Source: Chloroflexia bacterium
GTDB taxonomy: Bacteria; Chloroflexota; Chloroflexia; Thermobaculales; Thermobaculaceae
Direction: 5' to 3'
DNA: 64,000 bases
Assembly: GCA_030446765.1 (NCBI GenBank)
Contig: JAUJMR010000014.1
Span: forward strand, 1-64,000
Shown: one piece after another, positions 53,126-61,932 of the stretch
Layout: every line of letters begins with the position of its first letter
Position numbering within the stretch: the stretch's first letter is position 1
Position numbers and translations under genes: made by a program
The notes under the pieces: model-generated
Seen by the model: the letters and a program-made list of their open reading frames with translations, nothing else
The model's database searches: none
What the model was told of the DNA's origin: nothing

Positions 53126-55029
53126 TTACCCTCGACTGGCTGGCGGTCACGACGTTCAAGTCGTTGCGCGAGATCCGAATCCAGTTCCCGGCGAGTGGCG
53201 CGGTGCTCATCGAAGGTGCGAATGAGTCGGGCAAAAGCACGCTCTTCGAGTGCATCTACTTCGGTCTATACGGCTCCGGCCTCGTTACTGAGGATAACCG
53301 ACGATCATTCGAGAGCTTGATCATGTACGGCGAGGAGTCAGCACGCGTCTGCCTCGGGCTTCGAACGAGTGACCGGACGCTGAAGATCGAGCGCACGATC
53401 CGGCGAGGCAAGCTGACAACGGCGTCCCTGACGGTGACCGGCGTAGACTCGGTGCCCGAGAGGATCACCGCCGTGCGCGAGGTGAACCACCGCATCATCG
53501 ACGAGCTTGGCGGGCTCGACGGCACGGCCCTACTCAATTCATGCTTCGTGGAGCAGAAGCGGCTCGGCAAGCTTGAGGAAATGGCCGCAGGCGAGCGCAG
53601 GAATTCGCTGCTACGTATCTTGAATTTGGACAAGATATCGCAACTGGAAGATCAATATCGCGTACGACAAGCCGATGAAGTCGCCGTGCGACAGCTTGCG
53701 GACCAAGCAGCAGCCGCATGCGCAAGACAGGAAGAGGCGGTGTTACGCGTTCAGGTTACCCAGCTACGTGCAGCGCTGGATCGACAGAACAGGGAACTGA
53801 AGCTCGAAGCCACCAAGCGCCAAGAGGACGAGCTAACAGCATTAACAGATCGCATCGCGCGGCTCGAACGATTGAGGCAGATCGACGCGCAACGTGCGGC
53901 CGCGCCGAGACGCGCCGATCTCCAGGAGCGGCAACGGGAAGTCGGCGTTCTGCTGGCGCGGAGGCCGAGAATCATCGGTGCCGGTCTGGTTGGAACCGCC
54001 GTGTTGCTGCTCGTTACGTTTGGTGCCCTGGCCGCCGGATCGCCCGTGGCGGGAATTGCAGCAGGCGCTATGCTGTTGGGTCTCAGCGCCGCGGTGATCT
54101 ACACCCTCGTGCGCACGTCTTCGAGGATCGAGACCGCACGCGCCGAGAGCCTCCAACTGAGCCGGGCAGTACGCCAAGCCGATCTGGAATCGGAGCGCCT
54201 GCGCGTAGAGCTTGGGCTCGCGCCGGAAGCGGACATCGAGCACGCCTTAAGCACGGCGAACAGGGCACAAGGAGCGGCCGAGCACGAGCTGACTCAGCTC
54301 AGAAACGAGCTTACCGCGTTCCCGATAGCCGAGGATGGACCGGATCCGGAGGAGCAACCAGCAACAGTCACCGCGGAGACGCTAGAGGCGGCTGAGGAGC
54401 GGCTGCGTGAGCTCGTGGCACAGGTCCGGCATCTTTCGATCACGGTCCGCGACCCGGAACCCCTTGCCGACGCGGAGGATCTGGAAACGAAGCACGCACG
54501 CGCGCTCCGGGATCTAGAGGTACGTCGGCATGCCGGTGAAATCTTAGCCGAGGCACGCCGTCGCATGGTCGACCGCGTCCTGCCGGAAACGGAGCGCAAC
54601 ATGTCGATGATCCTGCCGTTGCTGACAGCGGGGCGCTACTTTCACGCCCGCATCACGGAGGATTATCGCATCGATCTTTGGGACGAGGCCGCTGGCCGGT
54701 ATGTCGGAAAGAACGTCTATTCCGGTGGAACGAAGGATCAGATCAGCCTGGCGCTCCGCCTTGCGTTTGCGATCGCCAGCCTGCCGCAAGAGATGGGCTC
54801 GTCACCCGGTTTTCTGTTCATGGACGAGCCGCTGAGCTCCTTTGACGAGGAGCGGACGGGCGCGCTCGTGGAGCTGATCACACGAGGCGAGCTCGCGGCA
54901 ATCTTTCCTCAAATTTTCCTCATTTCCCACAGCCGCAGTTTCGATCCAGGCAGCTTCCCGTTCGTACTGCGCATGGAGAACGGCGGCATAGGGTACACTA
55001 CGCTCGGCCAGGACCCAGTGCTACGATAG
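53122..55029 (+). CDS. SbcC/YhaN-like AAA ATPase with an internal transmembrane hairpin
   Basis: 635 residues. The N-terminal half-ATPase has Walker A GANESGKST (about 33-41), the C-terminal half has the signature YSGGTKDQISLALRLAFA (about 533-550) and Walker B FLFMDEPLSSFDEE. Between them are coiled coils and, at about 285-335, two hydrophobic helices (IGAGLVGTAVLLLVTFGALA and AGIAAGAMLLGLSAAVIYTL). SbcC/Rad50 proteins carry a zinc hook there instead; no CxxC is present. The middle membrane insertion recalls Bacillus YhaN. It starts within the sbcD-like stop codon and so forms a YhaO-YhaN type pair. Shorter than YhaN (usually over 900 residues). Confidence 0.88.
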   Translation: MITLDWLAVTTFKSLREIRIQFPASGAVLIEGANESGKSTLFECIYFGLYGSGLVTEDNRRSFESLIMYGEESARVCLGLRTSDRTLKIERTIRRGKLTTASLTVTGVDSVPERITAVREVNHRIIDELGGLDGTALLNSCFVEQKRLGKLEEMAAGERRNSLLRILNLDKISQLEDQYRVRQADEVAVRQLADQAAAACARQEEAVLRVQVTQLRAALDRQNRELKLEATKRQEDELTALTDRIARLERLRQIDAQRAAAPRRADLQERQREVGVLLARRPRIIGAGLVGTAVLLLVTFGALAAGSPVAGIAAGAMLLGLSAAVIYTLVRTSSRIETARAESLQLSRAVRQADLESERLRVELGLAPEADIEHALSTANRAQGAAEHELTQLRNELTAFPIAEDGPDPEEQPATVTAETLEAAEERLRELVAQVRHLSITVRDPEPLADAEDLETKHARALRDLEVRRHAGEILAEARRRMVDRVLPETERNMSMILPLLTAGRYFHARITEDYRIDLWDEAAGRYVGKNVYSGGTKDQISLALRLAFAIASLPQEMGSSPGFLFMDEPLSSFDEERTGALVELITRGELAAIFPQIFLISHSRSFDPGSFPFVLRMENGGIGYTTLGQDPVLR

Positions 55030-55106
55030 ATGCGCAAGCGTGTGAGCAAGCAAGACGGGCGCGACCACCGTAGAGCACGGACGGCGTGCCAATCCGGAGG
55101 GACGGC

Positions 55107-55841
55107 ATGAGGCCAAAGGGTACCACTGGACGTCTGAGCATGATCCTCTTTCTCACCTGGCTGCTGTCGAGCGGCTGCGGCGTTTTCTCGCGCGCCGCTG
55201 ATCCAACACCCATCCCGACGGTCCCAACCGCACAGCCAACGTCTCAGCCCACCGTCAAGGTCGCCATGGTTCCCACCAGTCCACCGGCAATGACCGCGAC
55301 GCCGATGTACGGTCCACCGTTCATACCCGCGCCGACGTTCGGGCCACCGTATGGGACTCCTGCGACATCGATCACGCCGACCGCCCAAGCCCCCACCGCT
55401 ACGGTCGCAGCCACCGCTCTCGTCACCACCGGAGTCACCACGATCAGTCCTCCACCGACCGAGGAGGAGGCCGAGGCAGTCGTACGAGCGTACTTCGCCG
55501 CGATCGAGGCTGACACGTCCGATGCCGCACGTGACCTGACAACCGGCGTTGCAACTGAGCAAACAGACGCTGCTGCCGAGCAAATCAGTAAAGAGGCAGA
55601 TGCGGAGGGCGTCACGGTTGATCTTCGCGTTCCAGAACTTGCGACGCAGGCTCTTCCGCCTGGCCTGGAGGGCACACCGGTGCAGACCGACTACGTGGTG
55701 GAGGCGTGGGTGGATTCAGGTTTATTGGGCGACGTGAAGGTACGAGAAGGTCGGGGAAGCACAGTGATTCATACGGTACGAACGAACACGGGCATCAAAA
55801 TCGCCCGGATCGAAGGTGGTCTCCTTCCGCCAGCAGAATGA
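55107..55841 (+). CDS. Putative lipoprotein with Pro/Thr-rich linker
   Basis: The ATG at 55107 follows CCGGAGGGACGGC and gives 244 residues. The signal ends in LSSGC, a lipobox. A long Pro/Thr-rich stretch (about 25-105) is an extended surface spacer. The C-terminal part (from PPTEEEAEAVVRAYFAAIEA) is a small alpha/beta domain resembling nuclear-transport-factor-2-like or DUF-type lipoprotein domains, but I cannot assign it. It follows the ATPase by 77 bases. Confidence 0.75.
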   Translation: MRPKGTTGRLSMILFLTWLLSSGCGVFSRAADPTPIPTVPTAQPTSQPTVKVAMVPTSPPAMTATPMYGPPFIPAPTFGPPYGTPATSITPTAQAPTATVAATALVTTGVTTISPPPTEEEAEAVVRAYFAAIEADTSDAARDLTTGVATEQTDAAAEQISKEADAEGVTVDLRVPELATQALPPGLEGTPVQTDYVVEAWVDSGLLGDVKVREGRGSTVIHTVRTNTGIKIARIEGGLLPPAE

Positions 55842-55896
55842 AACGCGACCCTCCCGTAGTGTGACCGCCGCTGATTGAGTCACCACGGTGAAGATT

Positions 55897-55920
55897 AGGG
55901 GGCCGCCTGTGCGTCCCCCT
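55897..55920. terminator. Possible terminator hairpin
   Basis: AGGGGG and CCCCCT form a 6-bp stem with a 12-base loop after the lipoprotein gene. There is no T-run on the plus side. Confidence 0.25.
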
Positions 55921-56023
55921 GCAAGTCGCTGAAAGCTGCCTCCGGTCCCACCAGCTGCCCGCCTCGCGGACGGGATCGCACGATACCGGTATGATACGGA
56001 CCCCGGCTGAACGGCAGGGTATC

Positions 56024-56090
56024 TGTCATTCCGAGCGTGCGAGGAATCCGTGGTCCGGGCTAAGGATCCCGCACTGCGTTCGGGATGACA
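56024..56090. repeat. Short palindromic element with TGTCATTCCGA ends
   Basis: The 67 bases begin TGTCATTCCGAGCG and end CGTTCGGGATGACA, imperfect inverted ends, with GGAATCCGTGG and GGATCCCGCAC inside. This layout is that of common interspersed bacterial palindromes (REP/MITE-like). Only one copy was noticed in this window. It lies between the convergent lipoprotein and FTCD genes. Confidence 0.6.
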
Positions 56091-56120
56091 TGCATCAAAA
56101 CACAGCCTGAGTCCGTATGA

Positions 56121-57620
56121 CTACCTGTCCATGCGCTCGTGGACGACCGCGATGATCCGCTGCGTGAGCGCCGTGGATTCGGCCTCCGTGTTGTCCAGCG
56201 CTGCCAGGTAATCAGCCGCCTCCGCCCGATCCTTCATGAGCGACGCGTTCACCCGCACGTTCAGGAGCGCGGAGCGGGCTGCTGCGTCGGACAAGAGCGC
56301 GCCCGCACCGGCATCGCTGATGACGTTCGCGTTCGTCTCCCGCGCCACGGGCTCCAGCCAGCGCAGCACCTCGACGCAGGTCTTCGCCGTTTCGAGCGGC
56401 ACATCTGCCGCGTGCCGCAGCGCGGACTCCACCGCAGCCGCGCGGTGTTCCTTTTGTTCCGGCGTGTCACGCGGCAGCTTGTATTGGGCCATAAGCGCCG
56501 AGTACGCCTGCTCGTCCGCCCCCGTGAGCTCGCGCAGGCGTCCCCGCAGCCGCTCGGTCTCCTGCAGGGCGTCGCGCATCTGAGGCTCGACGGCGGCGTA
56601 CTTTGCCCTGCCAACGGTGAGATTGCACACCATTGACCCGAGCGCTGCACCCAGGGCGCCCACGAGCGCGCTCGCCGCACCACCTCCCGGTGTAGAAGCG
56701 CTGCTCGCAAGATCGTCCAGAAACCCGTCCAGCTCCAACCTCCCCTCCCATTCCCCTGCTTCCAGCTCCAACACCTGCCGAGCATCCAGCGACGGCAAGC
56801 CGAGCGCGTGCGCGGCGGCGCGCAGCACGGAGCCAAGCGGCAGCAAGCCGACAAGCTCCGATTCCGCGAGTGCGAATCCTTCCGCCCGGGCGATCTCTCG
56901 GACTCGCTCCACCGCGACATGTGGCGGGGTCTGATCGGTCCGGGTGATATTCATCGAGACCTGTACCCTGCTCGCTCCATGAAGCGGGAGGCCCAGCGCC
57001 TTCACCCCGACAGGACCACCGCCGTTCTCCCTGGTTCGGGCAGCGATGCGCCGCGCCGCGTCCAGATCTGGTTCGCCCAGGAAACAGTTTAGCGCAACGA
57101 GTGGCGCTCTCGCCCCGATCGCCACCGCACCTGCACGGGGATGGGCGTCGGCCGGTCCGTAGTCCGGCATCAGGGTCAGCCCACTCACTCTGGCCTGTTC
57201 ATACCGACGCCGCAAATCCGCCAGGTTCCGGAACTCCGATCGGGTCGCCGCCCACTCGTACAGGAACACGGGCACATCCAGCTCCGCGCCGACCCGCTGG
57301 CCCAGCGTGCGAGCCGCCAGCACACACGCATCGCGGCTCACCCCCGCCACGGGAACGAAGGGCACCACATCGGCCACGCCGATGCGCGGGTGTACGCCCC
57401 GGTGCTCGCGGAGGTCGAGCAACGCCACGGCCCGCTCGATCGCGGCGAACACTGCCCTACCGAGCGCGTCCGGCTCGCCCACCAGCGTAAGCACCGACCT
57501 GTTATGGTCGGCATCGAGGTGCACGTCCAGTAGGCGGACGTCCTCGGTCTGTGTCGCTTGCGCGATGTCGAACACCGCCGCGGTGTCCCGGCCCTCACTG
57601 AAGTTAGGCACGCACTCCAT
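56121..57620 (-). CDS. Bifunctional glutamate formimidoyltransferase / formimidoyl-THF cyclodeaminase
   Basis: The ATG at 57620 (MECVPNFSEGRD) starts exactly at the family N-terminus, giving 499 residues; the ORF-track GTG adds 21 unrelated residues. The first domain (1-about 300) has VPNFSEGRD, DADHNRSVLTLVG, HRGVHPRIGVADVVPFVP and GVKALGLPL. The second (about 305-499) starts FLDDLASSASTPGGGAASAL, the cyclodeaminase glycine motif. It channels the one-carbon unit of histidine degradation into 5,10-methenyl-THF. No other hut genes are adjacent. The Maf gene lies just upstream. Confidence 0.93.
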   Translation of the reverse strand: MECVPNFSEGRDTAAVFDIAQATQTEDVRLLDVHLDADHNRSVLTLVGEPDALGRAVFAAIERAVALLDLREHRGVHPRIGVADVVPFVPVAGVSRDACVLAARTLGQRVGAELDVPVFLYEWAATRSEFRNLADLRRRYEQARVSGLTLMPDYGPADAHPRAGAVAIGARAPLVALNCFLGEPDLDAARRIAARTRENGGGPVGVKALGLPLHGASRVQVSMNITRTDQTPPHVAVERVREIARAEGFALAESELVGLLPLGSVLRAAAHALGLPSLDARQVLELEAGEWEGRLELDGFLDDLASSASTPGGGAASALVGALGAALGSMVCNLTVGRAKYAAVEPQMRDALQETERLRGRLRELTGADEQAYSALMAQYKLPRDTPEQKEHRAAAVESALRHAADVPLETAKTCVEVLRWLEPVARETNANVISDAGAGALLSDAAARSALLNVRVNASLMKDRAEAADYLAALDNTEAESTALTQRIIAVVHERMDR

Positions 57621-57654
57621 GACCCTACGCCGCACTCGCTGCCTCCAGGCCGAT

Positions 57655-58275
57655 CTACGCCGAATTCCGGAGTGCTCTCTCACGAACCCCGCCGGTTACC
57701 GGGACGCCACTGCGACCGAGCAAGCGCGCGGTTGGTGCAAGGGGAAGGCCCACGACATTGCTATACAGACCGCGTATCCGGTGTACTGGCTGCAACCTGT
57801 CATCCTGGATAGCGTATGCCCCGGCCTTGTCCATCGGCTGTCCGCTCGCCACCGAATCGGCTATCTCCCGCGCGGTATAGGCGCGCATCTCCACCTCGGT
57901 GGTACACGTCACGATCCGCAGGATACCCGGCCCGCCCAAGGCAACCGCTGTGTGCACGAGGTGCCGCCGTCCGGAGAGTGCGCGCAGCATCCACACCGCT
58001 TGCTCCTCGGATGCCGGTTTACCGAGAGCTGTGCCGTCCAGGTCCACAACCGTGTCCGCCGTCAAGACCAGCACGCCTGTGCGCTCCACCCGCGCCGCGT
58101 CCATTTTCAACAGCGCAAGGCGTCGTGCCGTGGCCCAGGGATTCTCACCCGGCAATGGCATCTCCGGCACGTCCACGGGACACACGCGGAACGATACCGC
58201 GAGTTCCTTCAGCAAAGCCGCACGTCGCGGCGACGCCGAGCACAGGAGTAGTTCGAGCTGCGGCGTAGTTCTCAT
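57655..58275 (-). CDS. maf: Maf-family nucleotide pyrophosphatase
   Basis: 206 residues from the ATG at 58275. Motifs are LLLCSASPRRAALLKEL (SxSPRR), LTADTVVDLDG and the C-terminal AGAYAIQDDRLQ and IRGLYSNVVGLPL. Maf proteins hydrolyse modified or canonical NTPs such as dTTP and UTP and can arrest division. The pattern SASPRRAALL with TADTVV fits the YhdE/dTTPase branch. Its stop lies 34 bases before the FTCD ATG, so the two are probably one transcript. Confidence 0.93.
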   Translation of the reverse strand: MRTTPQLELLLCSASPRRAALLKELAVSFRVCPVDVPEMPLPGENPWATARRLALLKMDAARVERTGVLVLTADTVVDLDGTALGKPASEEQAVWMLRALSGRRHLVHTAVALGGPGILRIVTCTTEVEMRAYTAREIADSVASGQPMDKAGAYAIQDDRLQPVHRIRGLYSNVVGLPLAPTARLLGRSGVPVTGGVRERALRNSA

Positions 58276-58464
58276 CACCTACTGATTCGGTTCGTATCTG
58301 CACGACAACGGTATTCCGCGCGCGTGAAAGCTTTGCGTACTGGACCGGTGCCGCCCCTCGCCACCAGTCCCAGCGTCCCTAGTGGTCTGCTGTACCGGCG
58401 GGATTATCGTCATCAGGAGCACAGTATACATCAGGGCATTGAGGACTCCTTCGACATCTGGTCC

Positions 58465-58508
58465 TTGACGTCCTCGTAGCTAATTGTTATGCTGAGCTTA
58501 GCGATTAG
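58465..58508 (+). promoter_or_regulatory. Promoter with overlapping operator-like palindrome before the XRE gene
   Basis: TTGACG (58465-58470), a 17-base spacer and TATGCT (58488-58493) make a good promoter. An imperfect palindrome CTAATTGTTATGCT/GAGCTTAGCGATTAG (58480-58508) covers the -10 box. The regulator encoded 16 bases further on is the natural candidate to bind it. Confidence 0.65.
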
Positions 58509-58523
58509 TTAAGGAGTGGGGCT

Positions 58524-58988
58524 TTGACGCTGGCGGAAAAGCTGCGAGCCCTACGTGAGGAAGAGGGGCGGGCGCGTGGTCTCGGTCGAGCCCTGTCCAA
58601 GGCGGATGTGTCTCGACTGATGCATGCGGAGTTGGGCAACGGCCTGAGCGCCGCCTATATCTCCCAACTCGAAAGCGGCACCCGCGTCCACCTGTCGGCG
58701 ACGACGCGTGAGCTCCTCGCCGCCTTCTACAAGGTCCACCCTGGCCACCTCGTCAGCGACACCGTTCCCCAAATGCCAGACGCCGATAGCTCGTATCATC
58801 TGTCGGCGTGGCTACGCGTCCACGCGCAGCAGTTCCAACGCGATCACCTCGTCGCAAAAGTTCTTACCGAGCTTTCCGCTCGTGCCGAACCGCGACGCTA
58901 CTTCGAGATCCTTGATCGGCTGCTGGCCCTGTCCAGCGACCAGCTCAATCGCGTGACCGAGCGCGACTTCTGCATCGAACCCGAATAA
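58524..58988 (+). CDS. XRE-type transcriptional regulator
   Basis: 154 residues. The start is TTG with AAGGAGTGG before it. An N-terminal helix-turn-helix is visible: MTLAEKLRALREEEGRARGL, then LSKADVSRLM, and AAYISQLESGTRVHLSATTR (recognition helix). The helix 1-2 connection is longer than usual. The C-terminal 70 residues (YHLSAWLRVHAQQFQRDHLV) form a helical region of unknown ligand. The gene opens a run of four co-directional genes (two NfeD-like, one flotillin), and its promoter carries an operator-like palindrome, so autoregulation of the whole module is likely. Confidence 0.85.
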   Translation: MTLAEKLRALREEEGRARGLGRALSKADVSRLMHAELGNGLSAAYISQLESGTRVHLSATTRELLAAFYKVHPGHLVSDTVPQMPDADSSYHLSAWLRVHAQQFQRDHLVAKVLTELSARAEPRRYFEILDRLLALSSDQLNRVTERDFCIEPE

Positions 58989-59004
58989 TCGTAGGAGCGG
59001 GAAT

Positions 59005-59598
59005 GTGGAGACCATTCTTCTGGGCGTGTTCCTCTTCGGGCTGATCTTCACGGTGCTCAGCTTCCTGTTGGGCTTCGCCGAAGTGGAGCTCCCGACGCCG
59101 GACTTTCTCGATGTGGACCTTGGAGCGGGTCAGGCCGCGCTCTCGCCGTGGAATGTGAGTACGATTCTCGCCTTCCTGACTTGGTTTGGAGGTATTGGCT
59201 ACCTGCTGGCCGTACAGACCTCGTTCGCGGGCGTGGTCGTCCTTGCCCTCTCAGTCCTCGGCGGACTGTGCGGGGCGGCGGTCGTGTTCCTGGCCATCGT
59301 CCGCCTGCTACTCCCCGGTCAGACCGCACCCATGCGGGCCGAAGACTATCGGCTAGAGGGCACACTCGCTCGCGTCACTATACCGATGGGCGGCGCCCGG
59401 ACGGGCGAAGTGGTTTACAGCAAGCGCGGCACGACACGCAGCGAGGGCGCGCGAAGCGCCGATGGCAGCCCGCTCCCGCGGGATACCGAGGTGGTTGTAT
59501 TGCGCTACGAGAAGGGCATCGCATACGTGGAACCCCTCGACAAGCTTCTCTCCGAGCGTCCCGCGCGGTCTGCTGGTGCACTTCCGGATGCTGATTGA
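59005..59598 (+). CDS. NfeD-like membrane protein 1
   Basis: 197 residues from a GTG (GGAGCGGGAAT before it), 16 bases after the XRE gene. Three membrane segments: ILLGVFLFGLIFTVLSFLLG, TILAFLTWFGGIGYLLAV and VVVLALSVLGGLCGAAVVFL. The C-terminal part (about 110-185) is an NfeD-type OB-like domain (EGTLARVTIPMGGARTGEVV, RDTEVVVLRYEKGIAYVEPL). NfeD proteins partner with flotillin/stomatin-type SPFH proteins, and the flotillin gene is two genes downstream. It is a paralogue of the next gene. Confidence 0.85.
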   Translation: METILLGVFLFGLIFTVLSFLLGFAEVELPTPDFLDVDLGAGQAALSPWNVSTILAFLTWFGGIGYLLAVQTSFAGVVVLALSVLGGLCGAAVVFLAIVRLLLPGQTAPMRAEDYRLEGTLARVTIPMGGARTGEVVYSKRGTTRSEGARSADGSPLPRDTEVVVLRYEKGIAYVEPLDKLLSERPARSAGALPDAD

Positions 59599-59674
59599 TT
59601 GTGCGTGACTTCTGGCGCGCTGAGGCGTTTTGTCTGTAGTAACCGCCCGCTGTGACGGAGAAGATGGAAGGTTG

Positions 59675-60274
59675 ATGGAAGCGTTTTTCCTGGTACTGTT
59701 CCTGACGGGTGCCTCGCTCGCGGTGCTATCGGTGTTGTCTGGCATCGGTCACCTCGGCCTGCACCTGCCCCATTTCCACACCGCACACCTACCTCATCTC
59801 CATATCGGAAGCGCCCATACCAGCGACGTGGCACCAGTGAACGCGACGACGATCACCGCGTTCCTCGCGTGGTTCGGTGGGATCGGCTACGTCCTGACCT
59901 CCACTACGCATCTGCCGACGCTGCTAATCCTGCCGCTCGCGGCTCTGGCGGGGGCTTTTGGGGCGTCTCTCGTCGCCCTGTTCCTCCTGCAGGTCCTGCT
60001 CCGCGGGCAGACTCCCGAGCTGCGCCCGGAGGACTATCGCATCGAGGGCACACTCGGGCGCCTCACGGTGCCAATAAGGCGAGGAGGAACTGGCGAGGTG
60101 GTTTACGACAAGTTCGGCGTGACACGGAGCAACGGCGCACGGTGCGCAGATGGTAGCCTATTGCACCGAGGCACCGAGGTTGTGATCCTCCGGTACGAGC
60201 GCGGCATGGCATATGTGGAGCCGCTCGACCGGTTGCTCGCGGCGCGCGCATCGCATGACACCGAACAGCTGTGA
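59675..60274 (+). CDS. NfeD-like membrane protein 2, histidine-rich loop
   Basis: The ATG at 59675 follows GGAAGGTTG and gives 199 residues; the ORF-track start adds 15 residues without support. Layout matches the previous protein: three membrane segments (FLVLFLTGASLAVLSVLSG; ITAFLAWFGGIGYVLTS; LILPLAALAGAFGASLVALF) and a C-terminal OB-like domain (GTLGRLTVPIRRGGTGEVVY). Between segments 1 and 2 lies HLGLHLPHFHTAHLPHLHIG, with eight histidines in about 20 residues, absent from paralogue 1. This could bind metal. The pair may form a heteromer with the flotillin. Confidence 0.84.
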   Translation: MEAFFLVLFLTGASLAVLSVLSGIGHLGLHLPHFHTAHLPHLHIGSAHTSDVAPVNATTITAFLAWFGGIGYVLTSTTHLPTLLILPLAALAGAFGASLVALFLLQVLLRGQTPELRPEDYRIEGTLGRLTVPIRRGGTGEVVYDKFGVTRSNGARCADGSLLHRGTEVVILRYERGMAYVEPLDRLLAARASHDTEQL

Positions 60275-60365
60275 GCAAGTACGAGCGATGGATGAGCAGG
60301 GATCCCACCCACACCGACTGCACGTCCGCGGTTTGACGCACACAACGTAGTACAAGGAGACAGAA

Positions 60366-61832
60366 GTGGAAACCATCATCGTCGTCGTCGCGGCGCTCGT
60401 CGTCGTTACCCTGCTTTGTATCTCCGCGCTCGCTCGTATGTTCCGTAAAGTGGGGCCGAACCATGCGCTCGTCGTTTACGGTTTCGGCGGCACCCAGATC
60501 GTGACCGGCGGCGGCCGGTTCATCATCCCGATGGTGCAGAGCCATCGCGAGCTGTCCCTGGAACTGATGAGCTTCGACGTCGCCCCCACCCAGGACCTCT
60601 ACTCCGCACAGGGCGTGGCCGTAACCGTCGAGGCCGTCGCGCAGATCAAGATCAAGAGCGACCCCATGAGCATTCGCACGGCGGCCGAGCAACTCCTGAC
60701 AAAGGCACCCGCGGAACGCGAGGGGTTGATCCGTCTCGTGATGGAGGGGCACCTCCGCGGCATCGTCGGCCAGCTCACTATCGAGGCGATCGTGAAGGAT
60801 CCGGAGATGGTTGCCGACCGGATGCGCGGCAACGTCTCCGAGGACCTCGCCAAGATGGGACTTGAGGTGGTCAGCTTCACAATCCGGGAGGTCCGCGACA
60901 ACAACCACTATATCGAGAACATGGGCAAGCCCGACATAGCGCGAGTGCAGAAGCAGGCAAACATCGCCGCGGCGGAGGCCAGCAGCGCCACGGCGATCCG
61001 TCAGGCCGAGACGACGCGCGAGGCCGCTGTCGCACAGGCGCTCGCGGACCAGGAGCGCGTGATCGCGCAGGCAGCCTCCGCGACGCGCCAGGCCGAGGCC
61101 CAGCGGGACCTCGACCTCAAGAAGGCGGAGTTCGACGCGACGGTCCAAAAGCAGCGGGCCGCCGCGGATAAGGCCTATGACATCCAGGCAAACATCATGC
61201 AGCAGCAGGTCATCGCGGAGCAGGTAAACGTCCAGCGAATCGAGCGCGAAGGACAGATCAAGGTGCAGGAGGCCGAGATCGCTCGTCGCCAGCGTGAGCT
61301 CGACGCCACGGTCCTCAAGCCCGCGGAGGCCGAGCAGCGGCGGGTGGCACTGATCGCGGAGGCGCAGAAGCAGCGCAGTATGCTGGAGGCGGCCGGTCGG
61401 GCGGAGGCGGTGCGGGTCGAGGGGCAGGCAGAGGCGGATGTCATCCGGGTGCGCGGGCAGTCGGAGGCCGAGATCATCGCCGCGAAGGGCACGAGCGAGG
61501 CCAACGCGATGCAACAGAAGGCCGATGCCTATAAGCAGTACAACGAGGCCGCGATCCTTGATAGCCTGATCACCGGACTCCCGGAGCTCGTCAAGGGAAT
61601 GGCCGCGCCGCTCTCCAGCGTGGACAAGATTACCATCGTCTCCACGGGCGATGGCCACAACGGCGCCGGGATGAACCAGATCACCACCGACATCGCCCGG
61701 ATGGTGGCGACCGCCCCTACTCTCGTGGAGTCGCTCACTGGGATCAAAATTACCGACCTTCTCGCCCGAGTGCCTGCGTTGCGCGAAGAGGTCAGCGCGA
61801 TCCAGAAGGAAAACGGCATCAAGCCCCGGTAG
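60366..61832 (+). CDS. Flotillin-like SPFH protein
   Basis: 488 residues from a GTG with AAGGAGACAGAA before it. One N-terminal membrane helix (IIVVVAALVVVTLLCISALA) precedes the SPFH domain (about 25-190: VGPNHALVVYGFGGTQIVTG, GVAVTVEAVAQIKIKSDP). A long Ala/Glu/Gln coiled coil (about 200-400, repeats of xEAxxxA) and a C-terminal oligomerisation region follow. Flotillins scaffold membrane microdomains. The gene ends an XRE-NfeD-NfeD-flotillin run, an expanded version of the known NfeD-flotillin pair. Confidence 0.92.
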   Translation: METIIVVVAALVVVTLLCISALARMFRKVGPNHALVVYGFGGTQIVTGGGRFIIPMVQSHRELSLELMSFDVAPTQDLYSAQGVAVTVEAVAQIKIKSDPMSIRTAAEQLLTKAPAEREGLIRLVMEGHLRGIVGQLTIEAIVKDPEMVADRMRGNVSEDLAKMGLEVVSFTIREVRDNNHYIENMGKPDIARVQKQANIAAAEASSATAIRQAETTREAAVAQALADQERVIAQAASATRQAEAQRDLDLKKAEFDATVQKQRAAADKAYDIQANIMQQQVIAEQVNVQRIEREGQIKVQEAEIARRQRELDATVLKPAEAEQRRVALIAEAQKQRSMLEAAGRAEAVRVEGQAEADVIRVRGQSEAEIIAAKGTSEANAMQQKADAYKQYNEAAILDSLITGLPELVKGMAAPLSSVDKITIVSTGDGHNGAGMNQITTDIARMVATAPTLVESLTGIKITDLLARVPALREEVSAIQKENGIKPR

Positions 61833-61932
61833 GTAGCGATTACTCGAAGGGCAGAAACACTTCCTGCCGTTCGGTGGTAGTGCAGGCTGGCGGCGCGTGG
61901 CAACGGGCCCGCGCCGCTGCTATATTCGGTGC

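Noticed and set aside
60063-61658. Minus-strand 531-residue ORF opposite flotillin
   Set aside because: It mirrors the repetitive coiled-coil codons of the flotillin gene (Leu/Asp/Arg/His-rich), with no motif of its own.
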